DNA from: Diorhabda sublineata
Taxonomy: Eukaryota; Arthropoda; Insecta; Coleoptera; Chrysomelidae
Assembly (NCBI RefSeq): GCF_026230105.1
Contig: NC_079480.1
Location: 20,378,488-20,442,487, forward strand
DNA: 64,000 nucleotides
Direction: 5' to 3'
This document shows, one piece after another, positions 1-11,700 of this stretch; positions within the stretch are counted from its first letter, which is position 1, and each line of letters begins with the position of its first letter. The position numbers and the translations under genes are program-made. A model generated the notes under the pieces. The model did not search any database and was not told the DNA's origin. It saw nothing but the letters and a program-made list of their open reading frames with translations.

Positions 1-244
1 TTCTCATATATTTGAGTGGGTTTGCATCTAACTTTGTCAGATATCATCGAATAACATCGATTGAAGCCCATTGAGGTCAACTGTCACTTTGTAATAATTG
101 AAAATTTCCAAAGTCCATCTTCCTAATTTGAAGTCGAATTTCAACATTTCTCATATATTCGAGTGAGTTTGCATCTAACTCTGTCAGATATCATCGAATA
201 ACATCCATTGAAGCCCATTGAGGTCAACTGTCACATTGTGTTAA

Positions 245-258
245 TTGAAAATTTTCAA
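245..258. repeat. 14-bp palindrome of the monomer (representative)
   Basis: TTGAAAATTTTCAA is a perfect inverted repeat with no spacer and lies in most monomers. It is the longest uninterrupted A/T-rich dyad in the unit. Two linked variants break it: GAAAATGTTC, which travels with CATTGAAGTCAACTG, and GAAATTTTTC, found in the 145-bp class and its close relatives. Short dyads and A/T tracts of this kind are common in centromeric satellites and can bend DNA or form small hairpins; any function here is inference. Confidence 0.8.
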
Positions 259-444
259 AGTCTATCTTCCTGATTTGTAGTCGAATTTCAACATTTCTCA
301 TATAATTGAGTCGGTTTGCATCTAACTTTGTCTGATATCATCGAATAACATCGATTGAAGCCCATTGAGGTCAACTGTCACATTGTGTTAATTGAAAATT
401 TTCAAAGTCTATCTTCCTAATTTGAAGTCGAATTTCAACATTTC

Positions 445-590
445 TCATATATTTGAGTGAGTTTACATCTAATATTGTCAGATATTTTCGACTTACAGTC
501 ATTGATGCCAGTTTATGTCGATAGCCACTTTGTGTTGATTGAAAATTTTCAAACTCTATCTTCCTAATTTGAAGTCGAATTTCAACATTT
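445..590. repeat. Aberrant monomer, copy 1
   Basis: A monomer in correct phase whose middle is unlike its neighbours. It reads ACATCTAATATTGTCAG at 465, then ATATTTTCGACTTACAG in place of the usual ATATCATCGAATAACAT, then TTGATGCCAGTTTATG in place of the CATTGAAGCCCATTGAGG pair, and finally AAACTCTATC. Length is kept at 147 bp. A near-identical copy lies 1612 bp downstream. It may be a relic of an older subfamily or a locally mutated monomer later duplicated. Confidence 0.85.
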
Positions 591-2056
591 CTCATATATT
601 CGAGTGAGTTTGCATTTAACTTTGTCAGATATCATCGAATAACATCCATTGAAGCCCATTGTGGTCAACTGTCACTTTGTGTTAATTGAAAATTTTCAAA
701 GTCTATCTTCCTAATTTGAAGTCGAATTTCAACATTTCTCATATATTTGAGTGAGTTTGCATCTAACTGTGTCTGATATCATCGAATAACATCGATTGAA
801 GCCCATTGAGGTCAACTGTCACTTTGTAATAAATGAAAATTTTCAAAGTCTATCTTCCTAATTTGAAGTCGAATTTCAACATTTCTCATATATTTGAGTG
901 GGTTTGCATCTAACTTTGTCAGATATCATCGAATAACATCGTTTGAAGCCCATTGAGGTCAACTGTCACTTTGTAATAATTGAAAATTTTCTAAGTCTAT
1001 CTTCCTATTTTGAAGTCGAATTTCAACATTCCTCATATATTCGAGTGAGTTCGCATCTAACTTTGTCAGATATCGAATAACATCTATTGAAGCCCATTGA
1101 GGTCATCTGTCACATTGTGTTAATTGAAAATTTTCAAAGCCTATCTTCCTAATTTGAAGTCGAATTTCAACATTTCTCATATATTTGAGTGAGTTTGGAT
1201 CTAACTTTGTCAGATATCATCGAATTACATCCATTGAAGCCCAATGAGGTCAACTGTCACATTGTGTTAATTGAAAATTTTCAAAGTCTATCTTCCTAAT
1301 TTGAAGTCGAATTCCAACATTTCTCATATATTTGAGTGGGTTTGCATCTAACCTCCTCAGATATCATCGAATAACATCGATTGAAGCCCATTAAGGTCAA
1401 ATGTCACCTTGTAATAATTGAAAATTTTCAAAGTCTATCTTCCTAATTTGGAGTCGAATTTCAACATTTCTCATATATTTGAGTAAGTTTGCATCTTACT
1501 GTCAGATATCATCGAATAACATCAATTGAAGCCCATTGAGGTCAACTGTCACTTTGTGTTAATTGAAAATTTTCAAAGTCTATCTTCCTAATTTGTAGTC
1601 GAATTTCAACTTTTCTCATATATTTGAGTGGGTTTGCATTTAACTTTGTCAGATATCATCGAATAACATCGATTGAAGCCCATTGAGGTCAACTGTCACT
1701 TTGTGTTAATTGAAAATTTTCAAAGTCTATCTTCCTAATTTGTAGTCGAATTTCAACATTTCTAATATATTCGAGTGAGTTGGCATTTAACTTTGTCAGA
1801 TATCATCGAATAACATCGATTGAAGCCCATTGAGGTCAACTGTCACTTTGTGTTAATTGAAAATTTTCAAAGTCTATCTTCCTAATTTCTAGTCGAATTT
1901 CAACATTTCTCATATATTTGAGTGGGTTTGCATTTAACTTTGTCAGATATCATCGAATAACATCGATTGAAGCCCATTGAGGTCAACTGTCACTTTGTAA
2001 TAATTGAAAATTTTCAAAGTCACTCTTCCTAATTTGTAGTCGAATTTCAACATTTC

Positions 2057-2202
2057 TCATATATTTGAGTGAGTTTACATCTAATATTGTCAGATATTTT
2101 CGACTTACAGTCATTGATGCCAGTTTATGTGGATAGCCACTTTGTGTTGATTGAAAATTTTCAAACTCTATCTTCCTAATTTGAAGTCGAATTTCAACTT
2201 TT
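2057..2202. repeat. Aberrant monomer, copy 2
   Basis: Second copy of the aberrant monomer (ACATCTAATATTG at 2077 versus 465). The 1612-bp displacement equals 11 monomers minus 5 bp, and the 5 bp are explained by the 3-bp and 2-bp deletions near 1070 and 1495. It differs from copy 1 at TTTATGTGGATAG versus TTTATGTCGATAG. The shared unusual bases show a past 11-monomer displacement within the left flank. Confidence 0.83.
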
Positions 2203-2261
2203 CTCATATATTTGAGTGAGTTTGCATCTAACTGTCAGATATCATCGAATAACATCGATTG

Positions 2262-3143
2262 AAGCCCATTGAGGTCAACTGTCACTTTGTAATAATTGAA
2301 AACTTTCAAAGTCTATCTTCCTAATTTGAAGTCGAATTTCAACATTTCTCATATATTTGAGTGGGTTTGCATCTAACTTTGTCAGATATCATCGAATAAC
2401 ATCGTTTGAAGCCCATTGAGGTCAACTGTCACTTTGTAATAATTGAAAATTTTCATAGTCTATCTTCCTATTTTGAAGTCGAATTTCAACATTCCTCATA
2501 TATTCGAGTGAGTTCGCATCTAACTCTGTCAGATATCATCGAATAACATCTATTGAAGCCCATTGAGGTCATCAGTCATATTGTGTTAATTGGAAATTTT
2601 CAAAGTCTTTCTTCCTAATTTGGAGTCGAATTTCAACATTTCTCATATATTTGAGTGGGTTTGCATCTAACTTTGTCAGATATCATCGAATAACATCCAT
2701 TGAAGCCCATTGAGGTCAACTGTCACTTTGTAATAATTGAAAACTTTCAAAGTCTATCTTCCTAATTTGAAGTCGAATTTCAACATTTCTCATATATTTG
2801 AGTGGGTTTGCATCTAACTTTGTCAGATATCATCGAATAACATCGTTTGAAGCCCATTGAGGTCAACTGTCACTTTGTAATAATTGAAAATTTTCATAGT
2901 CTATCTTCCTATTTTGAAGTCGAATTTCAACATTCCTCATATATTCGAGTGAGTTCGCATCTAACTCTGTCAGATATCATCGAATAACATCTGTTGAAGC
3001 CCATTGAGGTCATCAGTCATATTGTGTTAATTGGAAATTTTCAAAGTCTATCTTCCTAATTTGGAGTCGAATTTCAACATTTCTCATATATTTGAGTGGG
3101 TTTGCATCTAACTTTGTCAGATATCATCGAATAACATCGATTG
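2262..3143. repeat. 441-bp (3-monomer) tandem duplication
   Basis: Two adjacent copies of a three-monomer unit, about 2262-2702 and 2703-3143. Shared diagnostic bases recur exactly 441 bp apart: GAAAACTTTC at 2298 and 2739, TTTTCATAGTC, CATTCCTCATATATTCG with GAGTTCGCATC, and GGTCATCAGTCATATTG followed by TTAATTGGAAA. The copies differ at a few sites, for example AACATCTATTG versus AACATCTGTTG, and GTCTTTCTTCC versus GTCTATCTTCC. This is the only clear higher-order duplication of the divergent left flank. Confidence 0.88.
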
Positions 3144-3836
3144 AAGCCCATTGAGGTCAACTGTCACCTTGTAATAATTGATAATTTTCAAAGTCTATCT
3201 TCCTAATTTGAAGTCGAATTTCAACATTTCTAATATATTCGAGTGAGTTTGCATTTAACTTTGTCAGATATCATCGAATAACATCGATTGAAGCCCATTG
3301 AGGTCAACTGTCACTTTGTGTTAATTGAAAATTTTCAAAGTCTATCTTCCTGATTTGTAGTCGAATTTCAACATTTCTCATATATTTGAGTGGGTTTGCA
3401 TCTAACTTTGTCAGATATCATCGAATAACATCGATTGAAGCCCATTGAGGTCAACTGTCACTTTGTGTTAATTGAAAATTTTCAAAGTCTATCTTCCTGA
3501 TTTGTAGTCGAATTTCAACATTTCTCATTTATTCGAGTCAGTTTGCATCTAACTTTGTCAGATATCATCGAATAACATCCGTTGAAGCCCATTGAGGTCA
3601 ACAGTCACATTGTGTTAATTGAAAATTTTCAAAGTCTATCTTCCTAATTTGAAGTCAAATTTCAACATTTCTCATATATTTGAGTGAGTTTGCATCTAAC
3701 TGTGTCTGATATCATCGAATAACATCGATTGAAGCCCATTGAGGTCAACTGTCACTTTGTAATAATTGAAAATTTTCAAAGTCTCTCTTCCTAATTTGTA
3801 GTCGAATTTCAACATTACTCATATATTTGAGTGAGT

Positions 3837-3936
3837 NNNNNNNNNNNNNNNNNNNNNNNNNNNNNNNNNNNNNNNNNNNNNNNNNNNNNNNNNNNNNNNN
3901 NNNNNNNNNNNNNNNNNNNNNNNNNNNNNNNNNNNN
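3837..3936. other. Assembly gap of exactly 100 N
   Basis: One hundred consecutive N interrupt the array. The left side stops after GAGTGAGT and the right side resumes at CCCATTGAGG. In the monomer these points are 45 bp apart, so an in-register gap would be 45, 192, 339 bp and so on. One hundred fits none of these, so it is a placeholder of unknown true size. The gap also sits where the divergent left subfamily meets the homogenised core; what joins them is not known. Confidence 0.98.
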
Positions 3937-5799
3937 CCCATTGAGGTCAACTGTCATTTTGTAATAATTGAAAATTTTCAAAGTCTATCTTCCTAATTTG
4001 AAGTCGCATTTCAACATTTCTCATATATTCGAGTGAGTTTGCATCTAACTTTGTCAGATATCATCGAATAACATCCATTGAAGCCCATTGAAGTCAACTG
4101 TCACTTTGTAATAATTGAAAATGTTCAAAGTCTATCTTCCTAATTTGAAGTCGCATTTCAACATTTCTCATATATTCGAGTGAGTTTGCATCTAACTTTT
4201 TCAGATATCATCGAATAACATCCATTGAAGCCCATTGAAGTCAACTGTCACTTTGTAATAATTGAAAATGTTCAAAGTCTATCTTCCTAATTTGAAGTCG
4301 CATTTCAACATTTCTCATATATTTGAGTGAGTTTGCATCTAACTTTGTCAGATATCATCGAATAACATCGATTAAAGCCCATTGAGGTCAACTGTCACTT
4401 TGTAATAATTGAAAATTTTCAAAGTCTATCTTCCTAATTTGAAGTCGAATTTCAACATTTCTCATATATTTGAGTGAGTTTGCATCTAACTTTGTCAGAT
4501 ATCATCGAATAACCTCCATTGAAGCCCATTGAGGTCAACTGTCACTTTGTAATAATTGAAAATTTTCAAAGTCTATCTTCCTAATTTGAAGTCGAATTTC
4601 AACATTTATCATATATTTGAGTGAGTTTGCATCTAACTTTGTCAGATATCATCGAATAACATCCATTGAAGCCCATTGAGGTCAACTGTCATTTTGTAAT
4701 ATTTGAAAATTTTCAAAGTCTATCTTCCTAATTTGAAGTCGCATTTCAACATTTCTCATATATTCGAGTGAGTTTGCATCTAACTTTTTCAGATATCATC
4801 GAATAACATCGATTGAAGCCCATTGAGGTCAACTGTCACTTTGTAATAATTGAAAATTTTCAAAGTCTATCTTCCTAATTTGAAGTCGCATTTCAACATT
4901 TCTCATATATTCGAGTGAGTTTGCATCTAACTTTTTCTGATATCATCGAATAACATCGATTGAAGCCCATTGAGGTCAACTGTCACTTTGTAATAATTGA
5001 AAATTTTCAAAGTCTATCTTCCTAATTTGAAGTCGCATTTCAACATTTCTCATATATTTGAGTGAGTTTGCATCTAACTTTGTCAGATATCATCGAATAA
5101 CATCCATTGAAGCCCATTGAGGTCAACTGTCATTTTGTAATAATTGAAAATTTTCAAAGTCTATCTTCCTAATTTGAAGTCGCATTTCAACATTTCTCAT
5201 ATATTCGAGTGAGTTTGCATCTAACTTTTTCAGATATCATCGAATAACATCGATTGAAGCCCATTGAGGTCAACTGTCACTTTGTAATAATTGAAAATTT
5301 TCAAAGTCTATCTTCCTAATTTGAAGTCGCATTTCAACATTTCTCATATATTTGAGTGAGTTTGCATCTAACTTTGTCAGATATCATCGAATAACATCGA
5401 TTGAAGCCCATTGAGGTCAACTGTCACTTTGTAATAATTGAAAATTTTTTAAAGTCTATCTTCCTAATTTGAAGTCGAATTTCAACATTTCTCATATATT
5501 TGAGTGAGTTTACATCTAACTTTGTCGGATATCATCGAATAACATCCATTGAAGCCCATTGAGGTCAACTGTCACTTTGTAATAATTGAAAATTTTCAAA
5601 GTCTATCTTCTTAATTTGAAGTCGAATTTCAACATTTCTCATATATTTGAGTGAGTTTGCATCTAACTTTGTCAGATATCATCGAACAACATCCATTGAA
5701 GCCCATTGAGGTCAACTGTCACTTTGTAATAATTGAAATTTTTCAAAGTCTATTTCCTAATTTGAAGTCGCATTTCAACATTTCTCATATATTCGAGTG

Positions 5800-6480
5800 A
5801 GTTTGCATCTAACTTTGTCAGATATCATCGAATAACATCCATTGAAGCCCATTGAAGTCAACTGTCACTTTGTAATAATTGAAAATGTTCAAAGTCTATC
5901 TTCCTAATTTGAAGTCGCATTTCAACATTTCTCATATATTCGAGTGAGTTTGCATCTAACTTTTTCAGATATCATCGAATAACATCCATTGAAGCCCATT
6001 GAAGTCAACTGTCACTTTGTAATAATTGAAAATGTTCAAAGTCTATCTTCCTAATTTGAAGTCGAATTTCAACATTTCTCATATATTTGAGTGAGTTTGC
6101 ATCTAACTTTGTCGGATATCATCGAATAACATCCATTGAAGCCCATTGAGGTCAACTGTCACTTTGTAATAATTGAAAATTTTCAAAGTCTATCTTCTTA
6201 ATTTGAAGTCGAATTTCAACATTTCTCATATATTTGAGTGAGTTTGCATCTAACTTTGTCAGATATCATCGAACAACATCCATTGAAGCCCATTGAGGTC
6301 AACTCACTTTGTAATAATTGAAATTTTTCAAAGTCTATCTTCCTAATTTGAAGACGCATTTCAACATTTCTCATATATTCGAGTGAGTTTGCATCTAACT
6401 TTGTCAGATATCATCGAATAACATCCATTGAAGCCCATTGAGGTCAACTGTCATTTTGTAATAATTGAAAATTTTCAAAG
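5800..6480. repeat. Block copied 1604 bp downstream
   Basis: This stretch matches about 7404-8084. GAAGACGCATT at 6351 recurs at 7955, and AACTCACTTTG at 6301 recurs at 7905, both 1604 bp apart. That is 11 monomers minus 13 bp, explained by the 139-bp (8), 146-bp (1) and 145-bp (2) monomers plus small private losses (TTCAGTC) between them. It is evidence for local block displacement preceding the 733-bp duplication. Confidence 0.75.
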
Positions 6481-7379
6481 TCTATCTTCCTAATTTGAAG
6501 TCGCATTTCAACATTTCTCATATATTCGAGTGAGTTTGCATCTAACTTTTTCAGATATCATCGAATAACATCGATTGAAGCCCATTGAGGTCAACTGTCA
6601 CTTTGTAATAATTGAAAATTTTCAAAGTCTATCTTCCTAATTTGAAGTCGCATTTCAACATTTCTCATATATTTGAGTGAGTTTGCATCTAACTTTGTCA
6701 GATATCATCGAATAACATCGATTAAAGCCCATTGAGGTCAACTGTCACTTTGTAATAATTGAAAATTTTCAAAGTCTATCTTCCTAATTTGAAGTCGCAT
6801 TCCAACATTTCTCATATATTTGAGTGAGTTTGCATCTAACTTTGTCAGATATCATCGAATAACATCGATTAAAGCCCATTGAGGTCAACTGTCACTTTGT
6901 AATAATTGAAAATTTTCAAAGTCTATCTTCATAATTTGAAGTCGCATTTCAACATTTCTCATATATTCGAGTGAGTTTGCATCTAACTTTGTCAGATATC
7001 ATCGAATAACATCCATTGAAGCCCATTGAGGTCAACTGTCACTTTGTAATAATTGAAAATTTTCAAAGTCTATCTTCCTAATTTGAAGTCGAATTTCAAC
7101 ATTTCTCATATATTTGAGTGAGTTTGCATCTAACTTTGTCAGATATCATCGAATAACATCCAATGAAGCCCATTGAGGTCAACTGTCAATTTGTAATATT
7201 TGAAAATTTTCAAAGTCTATCTTCCTAATTTGAAGTAGCATTTCTCATATATTCGAGTGAGTTTGCATCTAACTTTTTCAGATATCATCGAATAACATCG
7301 ATTGAAGCCCATTAGGTCAACTGTCACTTTGTAATAATTGAAAATTTTCAAAGTCTATCTTCTTAATTTGAAGTCGAAT

Positions 7380-8780
7380 TTCAACATTTCTCATATATTT
7401 GAGTGAGTTTGCATCTAACTTTGTCAGATATCATCGAACAACATCCATTGAAGCCCATTGAAGTCAACTGTCACTTTGTAATAATTGAAAATGTTCAGTC
7501 TATCTTCCTAATTTGAAGTCGCATTTCAAGATTTCTCATATATTCGAGTGAGTTTGCATCTAACTTTTTCAGATATCATCGAATAACATCCATTGAAGCC
7601 CATTGAAGTCAACTGTCACTTTGTAATAATTGAAAATGTTCAAAGTCCATCTTCCTAATTTGAAGTCGAATTTCAACATTTCTCATATATTTGAGTGAGT
7701 TTGCATCTAACTTTGTCGGATATCATCGAATAACATCCATTGAAGCCCATTGAGGTCAACTGTCACTTTGTAATAATTGAAAATTTTCAAAGTCTATCTT
7801 CTTAATTTGAAGTCGAATTTCAACATTTCTCATATATTTGAGTGAGTTTGCATCTAACTTTGTCAGATATCATCGAACAACATCCATTGAAGCCCATTGA
7901 GGTCAACTCACTTTGTAATAATTGAAATTTTTCAAAGTCTATCTTCCTAATTTGAAGACGCATTTCAACATTTCTCATATATTCGAGTGAGTTTGCATCT
8001 AACTTTGTCAGATATCATCGAATAACATCCATTGAAGCCCATTGAGGTCAACTGTCATTTTGTAATAATTGAAAATTTTCAAAGTCTATCTTCCTAATTT
8101 GAAGTCGCATTTCAACATTTCTCATATATTTGAGTGAGTTTGCATCTAACTTTGTCAGATATCATCGAACAACATCCATTGAAGCCCATTGAAGTCAACT
8201 GTCACTTTGTAATAATTGAAAATGTTCAAAGTCTATCTTCCTAATTTGAAGTCGCATTTCAAGATTTCTCATATATTCGAGTGAGTTTGCATCTAACTTT
8301 TTCAGATATCATCGAATAACATCCATTGAAGCCCATTGAAGTCAACTGTCACTTTGTAATAATTGAAAATGTTCAAAGTCCATCTTCCTAATTTGAAGTC
8401 GAATTTCAACATTTCTCATATATTTGAGTGAGTTTGCATCTAACTTTGTCGGATATCATCGAATAACATCCATTGAAGCCCATTGAGGTCAACTGTCACT
8501 TTGTAATAATTGAAAATTTTCAAAGTCTATCTTCTTAATTTGAAGTCGAATTTCAACATTTCTCATATATTTGAGTGAGTTTGCATCTAACTTTGTCAGA
8601 TATCATCGAACAACATCCATTGAAGCCCATTGAGGTCAACTCACTTTGTAATAATTGAAATTTTTCAAAGTCTATCTTCCTAATTTGAAGTCGCATTTCA
8701 ACATTTCTCATATATTCGAGTGAGTTTGCATCTAACTTTGTCAGATATCATCGAATAACATCCATTGAAGCCCATTGAGG
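7380..8780. repeat. 733-bp (5-monomer) tandem duplication
   Basis: Adjacent copies at about 7380-8112 and 8113-8780. TTTCAAGATTTCTC, a private change of CAACATTTCTC, occurs near 7523 and 8256. The 2-bp-deleted AACTCACTTTG occurs at 7905 and 8638. Both displacements are 733 bp, five monomers less the 2-bp deletion. AAGTCCATCTTCC is shared as well. The first copy carries its own 2-bp loss (TTCAGTCTATC near 7495), and only it keeps GAAGACGCATT, which links it to an older relative near 6351 at a displacement of 1604 bp. Confidence 0.85.
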
Positions 8781-11700
8781 TCAACTGTCACTTTGTAATA
8801 ATTGAAAATTTTCAAAGTCTATCTTCCTAATTTGAAGTCGAATTTCAACATTTCTCATATATTTGAGTGAGTTTGCATCTAACTTTGTCAGATATCATCG
8901 AATAACATCCATTGAAGCCCATTGAGGTCAACTGTCATTTTGTAATAATTGAAAATTTTCAAAGTCTATCTTCCTAATTTGAAGTCGCATTTCAACATTT
9001 CTCATATATTCGAGTGAGTTTGCATCTAACTTTGTCAGATATCATCGAATAACATCCATTGAAGCCCATTGAAGTCAACTGTCACTTTGTAATAATTGAA
9101 AATGTTCAAAGTCTATCTTCCTAATTTGAAGTCGCATTTCAACATTTCTCATATATTCGTGTGAGTTTGCATCTAACTTTTTCAGATATCATCGAATAAC
9201 ATCCATTGAAGCCCATTGAAGTCAACTGTCACTTTGTAATAATTGAAAATGTTCAAAGTCTATCTTCCTAATTTGAAGTCGAATTTCAACATTTCTCATA
9301 TATTTGAGTGAGTTTGCATCTAACTTTGTCGGATATCATCGAATAACATCCATTGAAGCCCATTGAGGTCAACTGTCACTTTGTAATAATTGAAAATTTT
9401 CAAAGTCTATCTTCTTAATTTGAAGGCGAATTTCAACATTTCTCATATATTTGAGTGAGTTTGCATCTAACTTTGTCAGATATCATCGAACAACATCCAT
9501 TGAAGCCCATTGAGGTCAACTCACTTTGTAATAATTGAAATTTTTCAAAGTCTATCTTCCTAATTTGAAGTCGCATTTCAACATTTCTCATATATTCGAG
9601 TGAGTTTGCATCTAACTTTGTCAGATATCATCGAATAACATCCATTGAAGCCCATTGAGGTCAACTGTCACTTTGTAATAATTGAAAATTTTCAAAGTCT
9701 ATCTTCCTAATTTGAAGTCGAATTTCAACATTTCTCATATATTTGAGTGAGTTTGCATCTAACTTTGTCAGATATCATCGAATAACATCCATTGAAGCCC
9801 ATTGAGGTCAACTGTCATTTTGTAATAATTGAAAATTTTCAAAGTCTATCTTCCTAATTTGAAGTCGCATTTCAACATTTCTCATATATTCGAGTGAGTT
9901 TGCATCTAACTTTGTCAGATATCATCGAATAACATCCATTGAAGCCCATTGAAGTCAACTGTCACTTTGTAATAATTGAAAATGTTCAAAGTCTATCTTC
10001 CTAATTTGAAGTCGCATTTCAACATTTCTCATATATTCGAGTGAGTTTGCATCTAACTTTTTCAGATATCATCGAATAACATCGATTGAAGCCCATTGAG
10101 GTCAACTGTCACTTTGTAATAATTGAAAATTTTCAAAGTCTATCTTCCTAATTTGAAGTCGCATTTCAACATTTCTCATATATTTGAGTGAGTTTGCATC
10201 TAACTTTGTCAGATATCATCGAATAACATCGATTAAAGCCCATTGAGGTCAACTGTCACTTTGTAATAATTGAAAATTTTCAAAGTCTATCTTCCTAATT
10301 TGAAGTCGAATTTCAACATTTCTCATATATTTGAGTGAGTTTGCATCTAACTTTGTCAGATATCATCGAATAACATCCATTGAAGCCCATTGAGGTCAAC
10401 TGTCACTTTGTAATAATTGAAAATTTTCAAAGTCTATCTTCCTAAATTGAAGTCGAATTTCAACATTTATCATATATTTGAGTAAGTTTGCATCTAACTT
10501 TGTCAGATATCATCGAATAACATCCATTGAAGCCCATTGAGGTCAACTGTCACTTTGTAATAATTGAAAATTTTCAAAGTCTATCTTCATAATTTGAAGT
10601 CGCATTTCAACATTTCTCATATATTCGAGTGAGTTTGCATCTAACTTTGTCAGATATCATCGAATAACATCCATTGAAGCCCATTGAGGTCAACTGTCAC
10701 TTTGTAATAATTGAAAATTTTCAAAGTCTATCTTCCTAATTTGAAGTCGAATTTCAACATTTCTCATATATTTGAGTGAGTTTGCATCTAACTTTGTCAG
10801 ATATCATCGAACAACATCCATTGAAGCCCATTGAGGTCAACTCACTTTGTAATAATTGAAATTTTTCAAAGTCTATCTTCCTAATTTGAAGTCGCATTTC
10901 AACATTTCTCATATATTCGAGTGAGTTTGCATCTAACTTTGTCAGATATCATCGAATAACATCCATTGAAGCCCATTGAGGTCAACTGTCACTTTGTAAT
11001 AATTGAAAATTTTCAAAGTCTATCTTCCTAATTTGAAGTCGAATTTCAACATTTCTCATATATTTGAGTGAGTTTGCATCTAACTTTGTCAGATATCATC
11101 GAATAACATCCATTGAAGCCCATTGAGGTCAACTGTCATTTTGTAATAATTGAAAATTTTCAAAGTCTATCTTCCTAATTTGAAGTCGCATTTCAACATT
11201 TCTCATATATTCGAGTGAGTTTGCATCTAACTTTGTCAGATATCATCGAATAACATCCATTGAAGCCCATTGAAGTCAACTGTCACTTTGTAATAATTGA
11301 AAATGTTCAAAGTCTATCTTCCTAATTTGAAGTCGCATTTCAACATTTCTCATATATTCGTGTGAGTTTGCATCTAACTTTTTCAGATATCATCGAATAA
11401 CATCCATTGAAGCCCATTGAAGTCAACTGTCACTTTGTAATAATTGAAAATGTTCAAAGTCTATCTTCCTAATTTGAAGTCGAATTTCAACATTTCTCAT
11501 ATATTTGAGTGAGTTTGCATCTAACTTTGTCGGATATCATCGAATAACATCCATTGAAGCCCATTGAGGTCAACTGTCACTTTGTAATAATTGAAAATTT
11601 TCAAAGTCTATCTTCTTAATTTGAAGGCGAATTTCAACATTTCTCATATATTTGAGTGAGTTTGCATCTAACTTTGTCAGATATCATCGAACAACATCCA

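Larger units (their letters stand above)
1..3836. repeat. 147-bp satellite array, divergent left flank
   Basis: About 26 head-to-tail monomers; successive TTCTCATATA starts fall at 1, 148, 295 and 442, exactly 147 bp apart. Monomers differ from each other more than in the core. The segment after TTTG is GTGTTAATT in some copies and GTAATAATT in others, TTTGTAGTCG alternates with TTTGAAGTCG, and GAGTGGGTTT alternates with GAGTGAGTTT. The 3' boxes read CGAATTTCAAC; the CGCATTTCAAC form that dominates much of the core does not appear. Small indels occur near 1070 (TATCGAATAAC, 3 bp short), 1495 and 2232 (CATC...CTGTCAG, 2 bp short). The 139- and 145-bp classes of the core are absent. No gene is visible on either strand. 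I infer an older, less homogenised edge of the array. Confidence 0.96.

Noticed and set aside
371..595. 74-codon open frame on the minus strand
   Set aside because: It lies wholly within satellite and shows the 49-residue period of the 147-bp monomer. It opens only because one aberrant monomer lost a recurring stop. No domain, and no context of a gene.
1035..1060. CENP-B-box-like site (ATTCGAGTGAGTTCGCA)
   Set aside because: It matches TTCG and the central A of the mammalian box, but the CGGG part fails at three of four bases. Not supported.
1983..2207. 74-codon open frame on the minus strand
   Set aside because: Second copy of the same satellite-derived frame, arising from the duplicated aberrant monomer 1612 bp away.
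3745..3981. 78-codon open frame on the minus strand
   Set aside because: It runs through the 100-N gap, whose length is a placeholder, so the frame is an artefact.
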